This document shows, piece by piece, positions 1 through 8,347 of a DNA stretch of 64,000 nucleotides (its first letter is position 1; the number at the start of each line of letters is the position of its first letter). This DNA is from an uncultured Collinsella sp. (lineage in GTDB: Bacteria; Actinomycetota; Coriobacteriia; Coriobacteriales; Coriobacteriaceae). The position numbers were made by a program, and so were the translations under genes. The stretch is from the NCBI GenBank assembly GCA_934654795.1, contig CAKUGT010000008.1, positions 1 through 64,000 of the forward strand. Reading direction: 5' to 3'. Under the pieces are notes generated by a model that saw only the letters and a list, made by a program, of their open reading frames with translations, searched no databases and had not been told where the DNA came from.

Positions 1-156
1 GCGGGCGCCCGGTCGGCGGCCCGTTCTGGGCGCGCCTCAATCGTAGCCCGAGACGGTCCCGGGCTGACAATTTCGACTGTAATGGACGTTCCTTAGCGGC
101 TAGTCGTTTAAGAACGTCCCCAACGGCTAACAAAGGGAGCGTCGCTTTGTCACATT
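1..156. other. Left edge, non-coding
   Basis: No convincing gene is seen. A short reading frame ends in TAG at 44-46 and could be the tail of a plus-strand gene cut by the window, but nothing supports it. A small hairpin AGCCCG/CGGGCT lies at about 45-65. An inverted repeat GGACGTTC ... GAACGTCC lies at about 83-118. A degenerate copy of the TGACAAAGGGAC palindrome family lies at 129-156, directly after the stop of the M20 peptidase gene, where it could help end transcription from the minus strand. Confidence 0.5.
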
Positions 157-1572
157 CTAGAGCGTTTGAAGCAGGGCGATGAGGAAGCGAACACCCTGGA
201 GGTAGGCGCGGCGGGTGATGCGCTCGTTGGTGCCGTGGACGCCGCGGTCGCACTCGTCATCGTCGACCACAAACGCCGAAAAACGAATGCATTCGGAGCA
301 AATGTGCTGGTAGTTGGCAGCGTCGGTCGCGCCGATCACGGTCGAGGGGACAATCGCCAACGGCTCGGATGATCCGTTTTCCTCCGTCCCCTTTGGATCG
401 CGGAAATAGCGGGCGGCGATGGAGCGAACCGCCTCGAGGCCGGGACCACCGATGCGCGGGGACGGCGAGGGCTCGGAGCTGCCGGGGCCCAGCTCCACTT
501 CGACACGACCGGCAAGGTCCGCCCCGGCAACCGCCTCACGGCAGCGCGCCACAACGTCGGCCACGCTCGTGCCCTCGAGCATGCGGAAGTTAATGTTGGC
601 CCACATATCCTGCGGCATTACGTTGGCGCCGGCGCTGCCTCCCTCGATCTGCGTGGGCGCGCAGGTGGTCGTCACCAGCGGATAGAGCTTTTTGCTGGCG
701 AGGCACTCGCGCACGATGGCATCCCCGTTGGCGGCAATCTCATCCGCCGTGTAGAGCCCCAGCTCGACAAGCTGCGCGGCAAGCAGATCGGTCACGCGCG
801 TCGGCCACTCGATATCGCAGATTGCGGCGATGGCACGGCTGAGCACCTCGAGCGACGTGCCGCCGTAGGGGTTAGACGAATGCCCGCCCGCGCTCTTCGT
901 CTTGAGCACAATATCGGCGTAGCCCTTCTCGGCAAGGTCGGCATGCATAAGCCAGCCCTCGCCCGCGCCGTACTCGGCAGCCGAAACGATACGGTAGTCA
1001 CCCTCGTCGATCAGGTATTCAAGTTCAATACCGCGCTCCTCGAGCACGCGACCGATCGCCCCCGCGCCGTACTGCGTGGTTTCCTCGTCCTGGCCAAAAG
1101 CCAGCAGCAGGGTGCGCTCGTGCTCCCAGCCGTGCGCCAACGCATACTCAACCGCCTCGAGAATACCTGCGACCTGGTCTTTCATGTCGATAGCGCCGCG
1201 ACCCCAAATGTAGGTGTCGTCCACCTGTCCGCTAAAGGGAGCATGCGTCCAGTCGGCCTCGGTGCCCGGCACCACGGGGACCACGTCCATGTGGCCCATG
1301 AGCATGACGGGTTTGAGGGCGGGGTCGGAACCGTCAAGCGTCACCAACAGCGAATGGTCGACAAGCTCGACCTCGCCCGCCGCGAACACGCGCGGCCAGG
1401 CCTGCTGCATATAGGCGCGCAGGTCGTCGAAGGGCTGCCAATCCACCGCCTCGGCATCCATGCTCGAAATGGTCGGAAACGACAGCACGCGGCCCAAGCG
1501 CTCGCACGCGCCGGCCTCGTCTATATCGGCAAAATCGTCCTCATGCGCAAAGAAGCGCCAAACCTCGGCCAT
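157..1572 (-). CDS. M20 family metallopeptidase
   Basis: A 471-residue zinc-dependent amidohydrolase of the M20 (carboxypeptidase/dipeptidase, DapE/ArgE-like) family, expected to be cytoplasmic and to cleave small peptides or acylated amino acids. The metal-site signature is visible: GHMDVVP with His94 and Asp96, GRGAIDMKDQ with Asp129, and GQDEET with Glu163/Glu164. A dimerisation-type segment with SAGGHSS follows at about 230. The ATG has an AAAGGA ribosome site. It is the last gene of a minus-strand run behind an amino-acid ABC transporter, 72 bases after the ATPase gene, which suggests processing of an imported peptide or amino-acid derivative. The exact substrate cannot be read from sequence. 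Confidence 0.88.
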   Translation of the reverse strand: MAEVWRFFAHEDDFADIDEAGACERLGRVLSFPTISSMDAEAVDWQPFDDLRAYMQQAWPRVFAAGEVELVDHSLLVTLDGSDPALKPVMLMGHMDVVPVVPGTEADWTHAPFSGQVDDTYIWGRGAIDMKDQVAGILEAVEYALAHGWEHERTLLLAFGQDEETTQYGAGAIGRVLEERGIELEYLIDEGDYRIVSAAEYGAGEGWLMHADLAEKGYADIVLKTKSAGGHSSNPYGGTSLEVLSRAIAAICDIEWPTRVTDLLAAQLVELGLYTADEIAANGDAIVRECLASKKLYPLVTTTCAPTQIEGGSAGANVMPQDMWANINFRMLEGTSVADVVARCREAVAGADLAGRVEVELGPGSSEPSPSPRIGGPGLEAVRSIAARYFRDPKGTEENGSSEPLAIVPSTVIGATDAANYQHICSECIRFSAFVVDDDECDRGVHGTNERITRRAYLQGVRFLIALLQTL

Positions 1573-1598
1573 GACATCCTTTCGATTGTGACGACAAA

Positions 1599-1619
1599 GG
1601 CCGCCCCACGGGAGCGGCC
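1599..1619 (-). terminator. Intercistronic hairpin, possible attenuator
   Basis: A GGCCGC/GCGGCC stem with a 9-base loop, read on the minus strand and followed by TTTGTC. It sits between the ABC ATPase stop and the peptidase ribosome site, so it could lower expression of the downstream M20 gene relative to the transporter genes. Confidence 0.4.
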
Positions 1620-1644
1620 CTGCAACGTAAGCGTTTGCGGTCGG

Positions 1645-2430
1645 TTATTTGTCCTCGAGATAGCGAGAGAGGAACTCACGAGTGCGCTGGTGTTTGGGGT
1701 TGCCGAAGAGCTCGGCCGGCGCGGCATCCTCGAGCACCACGCCCTTGTCCATAAAGACCACGCGGTCGGACACGGTTCGGGCAAAGGCCATCTCATGCGT
1801 GACGACGACCATGGTCATGCCGTCGGCAGCGAGCTTGCGCATGACCTCGAGCACCTCGCCCACGATCTCGGGGTCGAGCGCTGAGGTCGGCTCGTCAAAC
1901 AGCATGATCTGCGGATTCATGCACAGGGCACGAGCGATGGCCACGCGCTGCTTTTGACCACCGGACAGGCGACCCACGGCGGCGTGCGCGAACTTTTCGA
2001 GTCCCACGCTGGTCAGATGCTCCATCGCGACCTTCTCGGCCTCGACCTTGCTCATCTTTTTGAGCGTGACGGGCGCGAGCGTGCAGTTGTCGAGCACGTC
2101 CATGTTGTTGAACAGGTTGAAGCCCTGGAACACCATGCCGATGTCCTCGCGCAGTTTATTGATATTGCAGCGCTCGGCAGTAAGGTCCTGACCGTGGAAC
2201 CAGATATGGCCGGCATCCGGAGTCTCGAGCAGGTTAAGGCAGCGCAGAAACGTCGACTTGCCCGAGCCCGAGGCGCCGATGATGGTGACGACCTCGCCGG
2301 GATTGACGGACAAGTCGATGCCCTTGAGCACCTCGAGTGAGCCAAAGCTCTTGCGCAGGCCCTCGACGCGGATAAGCGGCTCTTGGTTTTGCACGGCTGC
2401 CGCAGTGCCGGTAGTGGCGGTATCTGCCAT
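1645..2430 (-). CDS. Polar amino-acid ABC transporter ATPase (GlnQ type)
   Basis: A 261-residue ATPase subunit of a polar-amino-acid importer. Walker [10 protein letters not shown] is near residue 52, the signature LSGGQKQR near 150, and Walker [13 protein letters not shown] with catalytic Glu is intact, followed by the switch His in VVTHEM. The preferred ATG at 2430 gives MADTATTG and has a GAGGAG site just upstream. A longer frame runs back to 2505 but would overlap the permease gene by about 50 bases with no ribosome site. The gene lies 22 bases after the permease, in the order binding protein, permease, ATPase, peptidase. Confidence 0.93.
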   Translation of the reverse strand: MADTATTGTAAAVQNQEPLIRVEGLRKSFGSLEVLKGIDLSVNPGEVVTIIGASGSGKSTFLRCLNLLETPDAGHIWFHGQDLTAERCNINKLREDIGMVFQGFNLFNNMDVLDNCTLAPVTLKKMSKVEAEKVAMEHLTSVGLEKFAHAAVGRLSGGQKQRVAIARALCMNPQIMLFDEPTSALDPEIVGEVLEVMRKLAADGMTMVVVTHEMAFARTVSDRVVFMDKGVVLEDAAPAELFGNPKHQRTREFLSRYLEDK

Positions 2431-2452
2431 GATGATTCTCCTCGTCTTAAGC

Positions 2453-3601
2453 CTAGTTAGAGCTGGGCAGCGTGGCCGGAGCCTCGGCACCGAGCTTTTT
2501 GCCAAAGGCCTCGAGCAGGCGGCTCGCCACGAGCGTCAGGATCAGATAGACCACGAGCGCCACGCAGTAGACCTCCATCTGGCGGTAGTACACGCCGGCG
2601 ACGGTGGTGGTGGCGTACATGAGGTCGAACACGCCGATGACCGAGAGCACCGACGAGTCCTTGATGTTGATGATGAGCTCGTTGGTGAGCGCCGGGATCG
2701 CGTTTTTAATACCCTGAGGGAACACGACCTTGCGCATAGCCTGCCACTGCGACAGGCCCAGCGAGCGCGCTGCCTCGGCCTGGCCGGGATCGATGGACTC
2801 GATGCCGCCGCGCAGGACCTCCATCATGTAGGCGGTGGAGTTGAGCGAGATGGTGACGAGGCCGGCGGTGAAGGTACTCCAGATCTGGTTGGCCTGGGCG
2901 GTCTCGAAGCCCATGCCGCGCAGAACGGTAAAGCCCGCGTAATAGATGAGCAGGCCCTGGACCATCATGGGCGTGCCGCGCACGACGGTGGAATAGACGG
3001 TCGCAAAGCCTCGGCCAATGCTCTTAAAGAAGCGCACCAGGTCGTTGTCGACGCGATCGAAGGTCTGGGTGCGCAAGAACACAAAGAGCAGCGCCAAGAA
3101 GAAGGCGATGACCGTGCCGAAGGTGGCAAGCGCGATGGTGATCTCGATACCGCGGATAAAGAAGTCGCCGCTCTTGTAGGTCATGTAGACCAAGCTCGAC
3201 AGAAAGTCGCTGGGATTGGAGTCCGAGACAATGCTCACCTGCACCAGGTCGACAAACGACATGACGCAGCGGTCGATAAAGAAGATCGCCGCGATGGCAA
3301 CCACGACATAGCTGCCCAGGCGCGCGCCGCGACGGCAACGCTCAGATGCAAACGGCGACGTTTCGCGATAGTCGTTCCAGTGTATGAGCTTGGTGACGAG
3401 CGCCGCCGCCGACACGACGAGCCAGGCCCAAAGGATTACCCAGAGGCAGTCTTGGAACACGCCCGTGGGCGCCAAGAAGCTCAGCGGCGTTGGGTTGCGC
3501 TGGCTAAACGCCAGACCGAGCGCCGCGATAGCGCTCGTGCCCAGGTACACATAACGGTGGTCGGCCTTGATAAAGGAGGCCAGACGATTGATGCCTTTCA
3601 T
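2453..3601 (-). CDS. Amino-acid ABC transporter permease with extended N-terminus
   Basis: A 382-residue membrane protein of the HisM/GlnP permease family. The C-terminal 220 residues carry the transport domain, with the coupling-helix signature [20 protein letters not shown]. Ordinary members are about 220-260 residues long. Here about 150 extra N-terminal residues hold three or so additional membrane segments (around residues 20-35, 50-70 and 95-110) before the conserved domain. The start ATG at 3601 is 9 bases after the binding-protein stop. Only one permease gene is present, so a homodimer is likely. The role of the extension is unknown. Confidence 0.9.
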   Translation of the reverse strand: MKGINRLASFIKADHRYVYLGTSAIAALGLAFSQRNPTPLSFLAPTGVFQDCLWVILWAWLVVSAAALVTKLIHWNDYRETSPFASERCRRGARLGSYVVVAIAAIFFIDRCVMSFVDLVQVSIVSDSNPSDFLSSLVYMTYKSGDFFIRGIEITIALATFGTVIAFFLALLFVFLRTQTFDRVDNDLVRFFKSIGRGFATVYSTVVRGTPMMVQGLLIYYAGFTVLRGMGFETAQANQIWSTFTAGLVTISLNSTAYMMEVLRGGIESIDPGQAEAARSLGLSQWQAMRKVVFPQGIKNAIPALTNELIINIKDSSVLSVIGVFDLMYATTTVAGVYYRQMEVYCVALVVYLILTLVASRLLEAFGKKLGAEAPATLPSSN

Positions 3602-3610
3602 GCTGCCTCC

Positions 3611-4537
3611 CTATGCCGGCTGACGGTCGAGGCACGCGTCCCACATTTGGTCGCGCTCCTCTTGGCTAATGCCCTTGAGTGTCTTGTCGATGAGCTTAAG
3701 CAGTTTGTCCGAGCCCTTGCGGCAACCGACATTTGCCGTGACCTCCTGCTTAAAGCCCTCGCCCTCGGCAAAGCGAATGGGCACGATGCCCGGGTTTTGG
3801 GCCATATAGCCCTTCTCGTTTTCGGTGTTGTAGGTCACAGCGTCACAAGTGCCCTGCAGCAGATTCGAGAACACCGTGGGGACCGAATCGACCGGGTTCT
3901 TGTGCACAACGCCCGGAATCTCGTCGATGACGGTATCGAGCATGGTGTCCTTTTGGCCGAGCACCGTGGCACCGCTGAAGTCGCCGAGCTTGGTGGCGTT
4001 TTGGTAGGGCGAGCCCTCTTTTACGAACAGGCCAAAGTAGCCAATGAAGTACGGGTCGGAAAAGCCGACGGACTCCTCGCGCTCGGGCGTGGCGCTCATG
4101 CCGGCAATGATGAGGTCGATCTGACCGTTGTTGAGCGAATCGATAAGGCCCGAGAAGCTCTGCTTGACGGCGACGGGCTCGCCGCCGAGGGCCTTGCAGA
4201 CGATCTTGGCGATCTGCACGTCGTAGCCATCGGCATAGGCGCCCTGCACGTTGTCGATGGGGATGGTGTACTCGCTGGCTTCGGAAACTTGCCAGTTGTA
4301 CGGGGCGTAGGCTGCCTCCATACCGATGCGGATCTTGTCCTTGCCGATAACGGAATCGGACAGGTCGTCGCGACCGCCGCCCGTCGTGGGCTGAACTACT
4401 TCCAGCGTGGAGGGGCGCTGGCAACCGGCAAGTGCGCCGGCGACGACAGAAGCGCTCGCAGCGAGAGCGCTACCCAAAAAGATGCGACGGCTGCATACCG
4501 GCTGTGGATGCGCGTCGCGTTGATGGGGAGAATGCAT
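3611..4537 (-). CDS. Amino-acid ABC transporter substrate-binding lipoprotein with Tat-like signal
   Basis: A 308-residue extracellular binding protein of the polar-amino-acid family (SBP_bac_3). The N-terminus shows SRRIFLGSALAA followed by a lipobox LAGC, so it resembles a twin-arginine-exported lipoprotein anchored by its Cys. Family features include GMEAAYAPYNW near the start of the mature domain and DLIIAGMSATPER in the middle. The chosen ATG at 4537 has a GGGAAGG site. The longer frame to 4609 adds a stretch that would bury the signal peptide. It is the first gene of the minus-strand transporter operon. Confidence 0.92.
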   Translation of the reverse strand: MHSPHQRDAHPQPVCSRRIFLGSALAASASVVAGALAGCQRPSTLEVVQPTTGGGRDDLSDSVIGKDKIRIGMEAAYAPYNWQVSEASEYTIPIDNVQGAYADGYDVQIAKIVCKALGGEPVAVKQSFSGLIDSLNNGQIDLIIAGMSATPEREESVGFSDPYFIGYFGLFVKEGSPYQNATKLGDFSGATVLGQKDTMLDTVIDEIPGVVHKNPVDSVPTVFSNLLQGTCDAVTYNTENEKGYMAQNPGIVPIRFAEGEGFKQEVTANVGCRKGSDKLLKLIDKTLKGISQEERDQMWDACLDRQPA

Positions 4538-4701
4538 AATCTGCCTTCCCTGTTGAATCGTATGCTGACGACTTAACAGGATATACGCCAGCGACCAGCA
4601 GCGCAGCACAAGCTCGAAAAATTAATAGACACACGGTAGTCATTGGGAGCGTCGATGTTTTGGCAATGCCAGCGAGCGCCGCCCAGAGCGAACAAGTTGG
4701 C

Positions 4702-4749
4702 ATGAAAAAGGCAAGGCATAGACCTTCTGGTCATGCCATGCCTTTTGAA
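4702..4749 (-). terminator. Long hairpin terminator after the epimerase gene
   Basis: A near-perfect stem built from AAGGCA and GGCAT blocks closes over a short AGAA loop. On the minus strand the second arm runs into a T tract (TGCCTTTTTC). It lies downstream of the epimerase-like gene. A smaller GC hairpin (CCGCCGTTC/GAACGGCGG, about 4790-4812) comes directly after that gene's stop. Confidence 0.65.
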
Positions 4750-4817
4750 TGACAAATTGTCGCTCTGGGTAGCGCGCAGCGTCGACCGGCCCGCCGTTCG
4801 TCAGAACGGCGGAACCT

Positions 4818-5711
4818 CTAGAGCAGGGTGACGCTAAAGGAACGGGTGTCGGTAGCGCCCGGCGCCAGCGTAATGGTGTTGACCTTGTGCTCAAAGACGT
4901 CGTCCTCGGTGTCCATGGTAGTGTGGCCGGTCCAAGGCTCGAGCGCCACAAACGGAGCGTCGTTGGCGGCAGACCACACGCCGATGTACTTAAAGCCCTC
5001 AAAGTCGATCTTGACGCCATGGCCCGACTTGCGACCGCGCAGCGCGAGCGTGGAGCCCGGGGTATCGGTGAACATGATGGCGTCGTTATCGAAGCTACGG
5101 TGCGTGATGGGCAGCACGTCCGAGTTATCGGGGGCCTTGTAGCTGCCCTCGAACGTCATGAGGCCATCGGGCGTGATGATGGGGGCCTCGTTGGTCCAAG
5201 CCTCGGTAAATGCCAGCTCGTAATCCTCGAATGCCTCGTCCTCGGCACCGGGGGCGGGCACGTTAAATGCGGGGTGGCCGCCCACCGAGAACGGCAGGTC
5301 CACGTCGCCGGTATTGGTGACGGCAAAGGTCTGGGTAAGCGTGGCGTCACCAGTCAGGGCATAGGTCATGTTGAGCTTAAAGTGGAAGGGGAACGCCTTG
5401 AGCGACTCAGGCGTGTCGGTGATCTCGTACGTTACCGAGGAGCCGTCCTCCGAAACCTCGACCAGCTTGTGCTCGACGATGCGTGCGAGTCCGTGGCGCG
5501 GCATCTCGCAGGTGCCGGCCGCAGACGTCGCCGTGTTGTTGCGCAGCGAGCCCACAATGGGGAACAGAATGGGCGCGTGCTTGCCCCAAAAGGCCGGGTC
5601 GCCCTGCCACAGATACTCGTTGCCGTTGAGGGCAAGACTCGTGAGCTGGGCACCCATGGAATCGATGGCCGCGGTGAGGCCGCCGCGCTTGATGGTGGTG
5701 ACGGTGGACAT
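4818..5711 (-). CDS. Aldose 1-epimerase family protein (LacX-like)
   Basis: A 297-residue protein of the galactose-mutarotase superfamily, close in form to LacX/YphB-like proteins. It has the early block ITSLALNGNEYLWQGDPAFWGKHAPILFP, of which WGKHAPILFP is diagnostic, then a His in VGGHPAFNVP and a late WTGHTTM-type segment. Members act on sugar anomers, but many of this subgroup have no proven substrate. The ATG at 5711 gives MSTVTTIKRGG behind a GGAGGAAG site, in preference to the frame start 24 bases further up. It is a single gene with its own terminator region. Confidence 0.85.
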   Translation of the reverse strand: MSTVTTIKRGGLTAAIDSMGAQLTSLALNGNEYLWQGDPAFWGKHAPILFPIVGSLRNNTATSAAGTCEMPRHGLARIVEHKLVEVSEDGSSVTYEITDTPESLKAFPFHFKLNMTYALTGDATLTQTFAVTNTGDVDLPFSVGGHPAFNVPAPGAEDEAFEDYELAFTEAWTNEAPIITPDGLMTFEGSYKAPDNSDVLPITHRSFDNDAIMFTDTPGSTLALRGRKSGHGVKIDFEGFKYIGVWSAANDAPFVALEPWTGHTTMDTEDDVFEHKVNTITLAPGATDTRSFSVTLL

Positions 5712-5790
5712 GCTACTTCCTCCAAAAGTAAACAACAGTGTCGAGGGCTATTGTCCCACTCTTGGCGGCGGGGTTGAGCGACAGGTGCAG

Positions 5791-6660
5791 TTATTGAGCA
5801 ATAGCGTAAAGGTCAAACCCGCCCTGCGGCGTGCTATCGACCGTATCGGGCGCCTGTGAATTAAAACTCACCGGAACCATGCGCTTTGAGGCACGGTAAC
5901 GCGTGCCGTCGGTGGCGACGGGCGGCTCATCGACCGTGAGTTCGTAGTCGCCGGGCTTGAGCTCGATGCCGTCGCCGGCGGAGTTGACATATTGGTACTC
6001 GTCGATCGCCTGCCCCTTGAGCGTGCGGCCCACGATATGGACGAGCATCTGGCTGTCACCGCGGGCGGTATCCCATGTCGCACCGTCCTTGACCTCGACC
6101 GACACATGCACTGAGCGCGTACGGCTGAGCGATTGCTCGACAGACATCTCGACCTTGGCGGCGTCTTTGCGCTGTTGCTCCACGTGGCTCCAGACATTTC
6201 CGATCGCCGAGCAAGCGATGACGCCGGCCATGAAGGCGATAAGGATGGGGCCGAGCGGCGAGCGACGTCCTGCATCTTCCTCGCGAGACAGATTGGGGCG
6301 ACGTGTGGGCGCGGGCGCCTGAGCACCCTGCGAGGGCACGTCGAGAATGCTGAAGGATGCCGTGCTGTCGGGGTCGATGGTATGGCGAGGTTGCGGGGTC
6401 TTTGCCGGCGAGATGGACATGTCGGCTGGCTCGCCGAGCGTGGCCGTAGCGTCGGCCTTGGCCTCGTCTGCCTCGGCCTGGGCCCAGGCCTGTTCAAAGG
6501 TTAGGGGCTCGACGGGGTCGAGGGCGGCGTCCGAGTCGGCGGCGACGACGTTGCCGGTCTCGTCCTCGTCGCTCGACACGTCACGCGGCGCGGGCTCGTC
6601 CCACTCTTCGTCCGGAGCCTCGCCCTCGCTATACCACCATTCAAAGTTATCAATATCCAT
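5791..6660 (-). CDS. Single-pass membrane protein, unknown function
   Basis: A 289-residue protein I do not recognise. The first 130 residues are acidic and low in complexity (repeated Glu/Asp/Ala, DEEWDEPAPRD near the start) and should be cytoplasmic. A membrane segment LIAFMAGVIACSAIG lies near residues 140-155, followed by an outside domain with a VEVKDGATWDTARGD stretch and a KPGDYELTV motif. The shape resembles actinobacterial one-pass proteins with an immunoglobulin-like sensor or adhesion domain. The start ATG at 6660 (MDIDNFEWWY) is preferred over an upstream frame start. It is not clearly in an operon. Confidence 0.65.
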   Translation of the reverse strand: MDIDNFEWWYSEGEAPDEEWDEPAPRDVSSDEDETGNVVAADSDAALDPVEPLTFEQAWAQAEADEAKADATATLGEPADMSISPAKTPQPRHTIDPDSTASFSILDVPSQGAQAPAPTRRPNLSREEDAGRRSPLGPILIAFMAGVIACSAIGNVWSHVEQQRKDAAKVEMSVEQSLSRTRSVHVSVEVKDGATWDTARGDSQMLVHIVGRTLKGQAIDEYQYVNSAGDGIELKPGDYELTVDEPPVATDGTRYRASKRMVPVSFNSQAPDTVDSTPQGGFDLYAIAQ

Positions 6661-6735
6661 ACGGGGCGCCCCCTTGGCCTCGCAAATAAACACTTGCCAG
6701 CCTTATACCCCCAGATGGCACGGCGGCTCGCATGG

Positions 6736-6768
6736 AATGTAACAAAGGGACTATCCCTTTGTCACATT
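6736..6768. repeat. 33-bp palindrome, TGACAAAGGGAC family, copy 1
   Basis: A perfect or nearly perfect inverted repeat running AATGTAACAAAGGGA, then a CTA centre, then TCCCTTTGTCACATT. It sits 6 bases beyond the stop of the DUF4143 ATPase gene. Similar copies occur at 129-156, 8247-8279, 13228-13256, 25830-25862 and 52495-52538, all between genes. Confidence 0.85.
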
Positions 6769-6774
6769 TTGCGT

Positions 6775-8091
6775 TTAGCCGTGGGCGATCTTGTTTCTCA
6801 GCAAGAAGTCGACCGCCCCTACGATTCTGATGCCGTCGATGTCTGTTGGATGCTCACCATCCCTGACGATCAGGATCTTCTCGTACGAATCAGGGATTTT
6901 TCCCAGCGTGTTTAGTTTGAGCGGTCGCAGCTCGCGCTCTCTGGTCGCCTCGGCATCGATCCGTTCGGTAACCTGGATATATTTACGGTCCGATCCCTCG
7001 CCGATTGCGACAAAGTCGATTTCCCCCGCGCGCAGATGGCCGCAAAACACTTCGTATCCTTCAAAGACAAGCTGGTTGTAGATAACGTTCTCGAGCATCC
7101 TTCCGCTATCGCTGCCTCTATATCCGTCAAGATAGCTGCGGATTCCCGTATCGGCTATGTAATATTTACCGCCTGTCTTGAGGAGCTCCCGCCCCTTGAC
7201 GTCATACCTTTTTACCTTGGTAAACAGGTACGTCTCTTCCAGAGCGTCAATATACGCCGACACCGTCGATGCGTTGGTCTTACCGCCCGATGATTCGTTG
7301 AGCGTCCCTACGATTTTGTTGACCGAGGTTTGATTGGAGATGTTGTCTGCCAGATACGCACAGAGCCGCTCGAGAACGTCGCGCTTGGTGATAGCTCCGC
7401 GACCTCTACGCGTCGCGCGCAATAGGATATCGCGCGCGACAATCGTCTGATAGAGGCTGCGGATGTAGTCGCGGCACGGTTCGCGTCTCGGCTCGTCATG
7501 AGCCAGAAACGGCATGCCGCCATAGGTTATGTACTGCTCGAGCACGGTGTTTGAATTAAGGCGATCGCCCGTCTTGGAAACGAGCTCGGCCCTCTCGTCA
7601 AGCCCTTCGGCAACGACCGCATCGATCGAGCGAAAATCAAGATACTCGCCAAACGTGAGCGGCTGCATCTTGACCTCGATATACCGGCCCGAGATAAGCG
7701 TTGCAAGCTCGCTCGATAGCAAAAAAGCATTGGAGCCCGTGACATAGATATCGCACGGCAAATCGATTCGGAGCGAGTTAACCGCCTTTTCCCAGCCCTC
7801 GACATTCTGGAGCTCGTCAAAGAACAGATAGGGGCGATCGACACCGTCAACGCGCTCCCGAACCATGCGATAAAACGTCAGGTAATCTGTAATCCCCGCA
7901 TACTCTAGAGATTCCATCTTAAAGGTCAGCAAACGCTCGGCCGGCACCCCCTGTTGCGCCAGGTGCTCCCTCATCATGTCCAATAACGTGGATTTGCCGC
8001 AACGGCGTATACCCGTCACGATTTTGATGAGGTCGGTATCCTGAAAAGCAATGAGTCGATCAAGATAGCGGCTTCGGCGAACGATGTTCAT
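6775..8091 (-). CDS. AAA ATPase with DUF4143 domain
   Basis: A 438-residue protein of the very common but poorly understood AAA_14 plus DUF4143 ATPase family. The Walker A motif GIRRCGKST is near residue 28 and a Walker B-like YLFFDELQNVEGWE near residue 95. The C-terminal half carries the DUF4143 domain, with VFEGYEVFCGHLRAGEIDFVA resembling a PD-(D/E)XK-type core (GEIDF). Base composition is lower in GC than in the neighbours. The gene is bracketed by two copies of the same 33-bp palindrome and has a 19-bp perfect inverted repeat just upstream, so it may be a recently moved module. Cellular role unknown. Confidence 0.88.
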   Translation of the reverse strand: MNIVRRSRYLDRLIAFQDTDLIKIVTGIRRCGKSTLLDMMREHLAQQGVPAERLLTFKMESLEYAGITDYLTFYRMVRERVDGVDRPYLFFDELQNVEGWEKAVNSLRIDLPCDIYVTGSNAFLLSSELATLISGRYIEVKMQPLTFGEYLDFRSIDAVVAEGLDERAELVSKTGDRLNSNTVLEQYITYGGMPFLAHDEPRREPCRDYIRSLYQTIVARDILLRATRRGRGAITKRDVLERLCAYLADNISNQTSVNKIVGTLNESSGGKTNASTVSAYIDALEETYLFTKVKRYDVKGRELLKTGGKYYIADTGIRSYLDGYRGSDSGRMLENVIYNQLVFEGYEVFCGHLRAGEIDFVAIGEGSDRKYIQVTERIDAEATRERELRPLKLNTLGKIPDSYEKILIVRDGEHPTDIDGIRIVGAVDFLLRNKIAHG

Positions 8092-8117
8092 AGAGTCTCC
8101 CTAGCGCCCGGCCAGAC

Positions 8118-8164
8118 GTAACATCTTATAAACTTGCAGATTTTACAAGTTTATAAGATGTTAC
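8118..8164. promoter_or_regulatory. 19-bp perfect inverted repeat upstream of the ATPase gene
   Basis: Arms of 19 bases built on ACATCTTATAAACTTG pair perfectly across a 9-base spacer, 27 bases upstream of the ATPase start. A second imperfect half, AAACTTGCA ... GAGTTTATAAG, follows to about 8200. It could be an operator for self-regulation or a cruciform; the AT-rich arms contrast with the surrounding DNA. Confidence 0.5.
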
Positions 8165-8246
8165 CTTACAAACTTGCAAATAATGCGAGTTTATAAGAAA
8201 TGAGCCGCCTCCTCCGCTTTAAAACAAACTCGCGGTGCCGCTCGTC

Positions 8247-8279
8247 AATGTGACAAAGGGACTATCTCTTTGTCACATC
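8247..8279. repeat. 33-bp palindrome, TGACAAAGGGAC family, copy 2
   Basis: Differs from the copy at 6736-6768 at three positions. The two copies bracket the DUF4143 ATPase gene and its upstream inverted repeat. Confidence 0.85.
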
Positions 8280-8283
8280 GAAG

Positions 8284-8347
8284 TTGCGGTGGAATAGTTC
8301 CCGTTTGTGCGATTACTCAGGCTATTTAGGAACTATTTCACCGCGAG
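8284..8347. repeat. GCGGTGGAATA hairpin, copy 1
   Basis: TTGCGGTGGAATAGTTCC pairs with GGAACTATTTCACCGCGA across a 27-base loop. It ends one base before the stop codon of the MerR gene, so on the minus strand it is the first thing transcribed after that gene. A second family member lies at 47567-47633 after the rRNA methyltransferase gene. Confidence 0.8.

Noticed and set aside
2..46. Tail of a plus-strand gene at the left window edge
   Set aside because: Only about 14 codons are visible, with no recognisable motif; it cannot be supported.
2258..4576. 772-residue plus-strand open frame over the amino-acid ABC genes
   Set aside because: Antisense shadow of recognised genes with biased composition and no family motifs.
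4538..4640. T-box or other riboswitch ahead of the amino-acid transporter
   Set aside because: No T-box sequence, specifier stem or antiterminator pair could be found in the leader.
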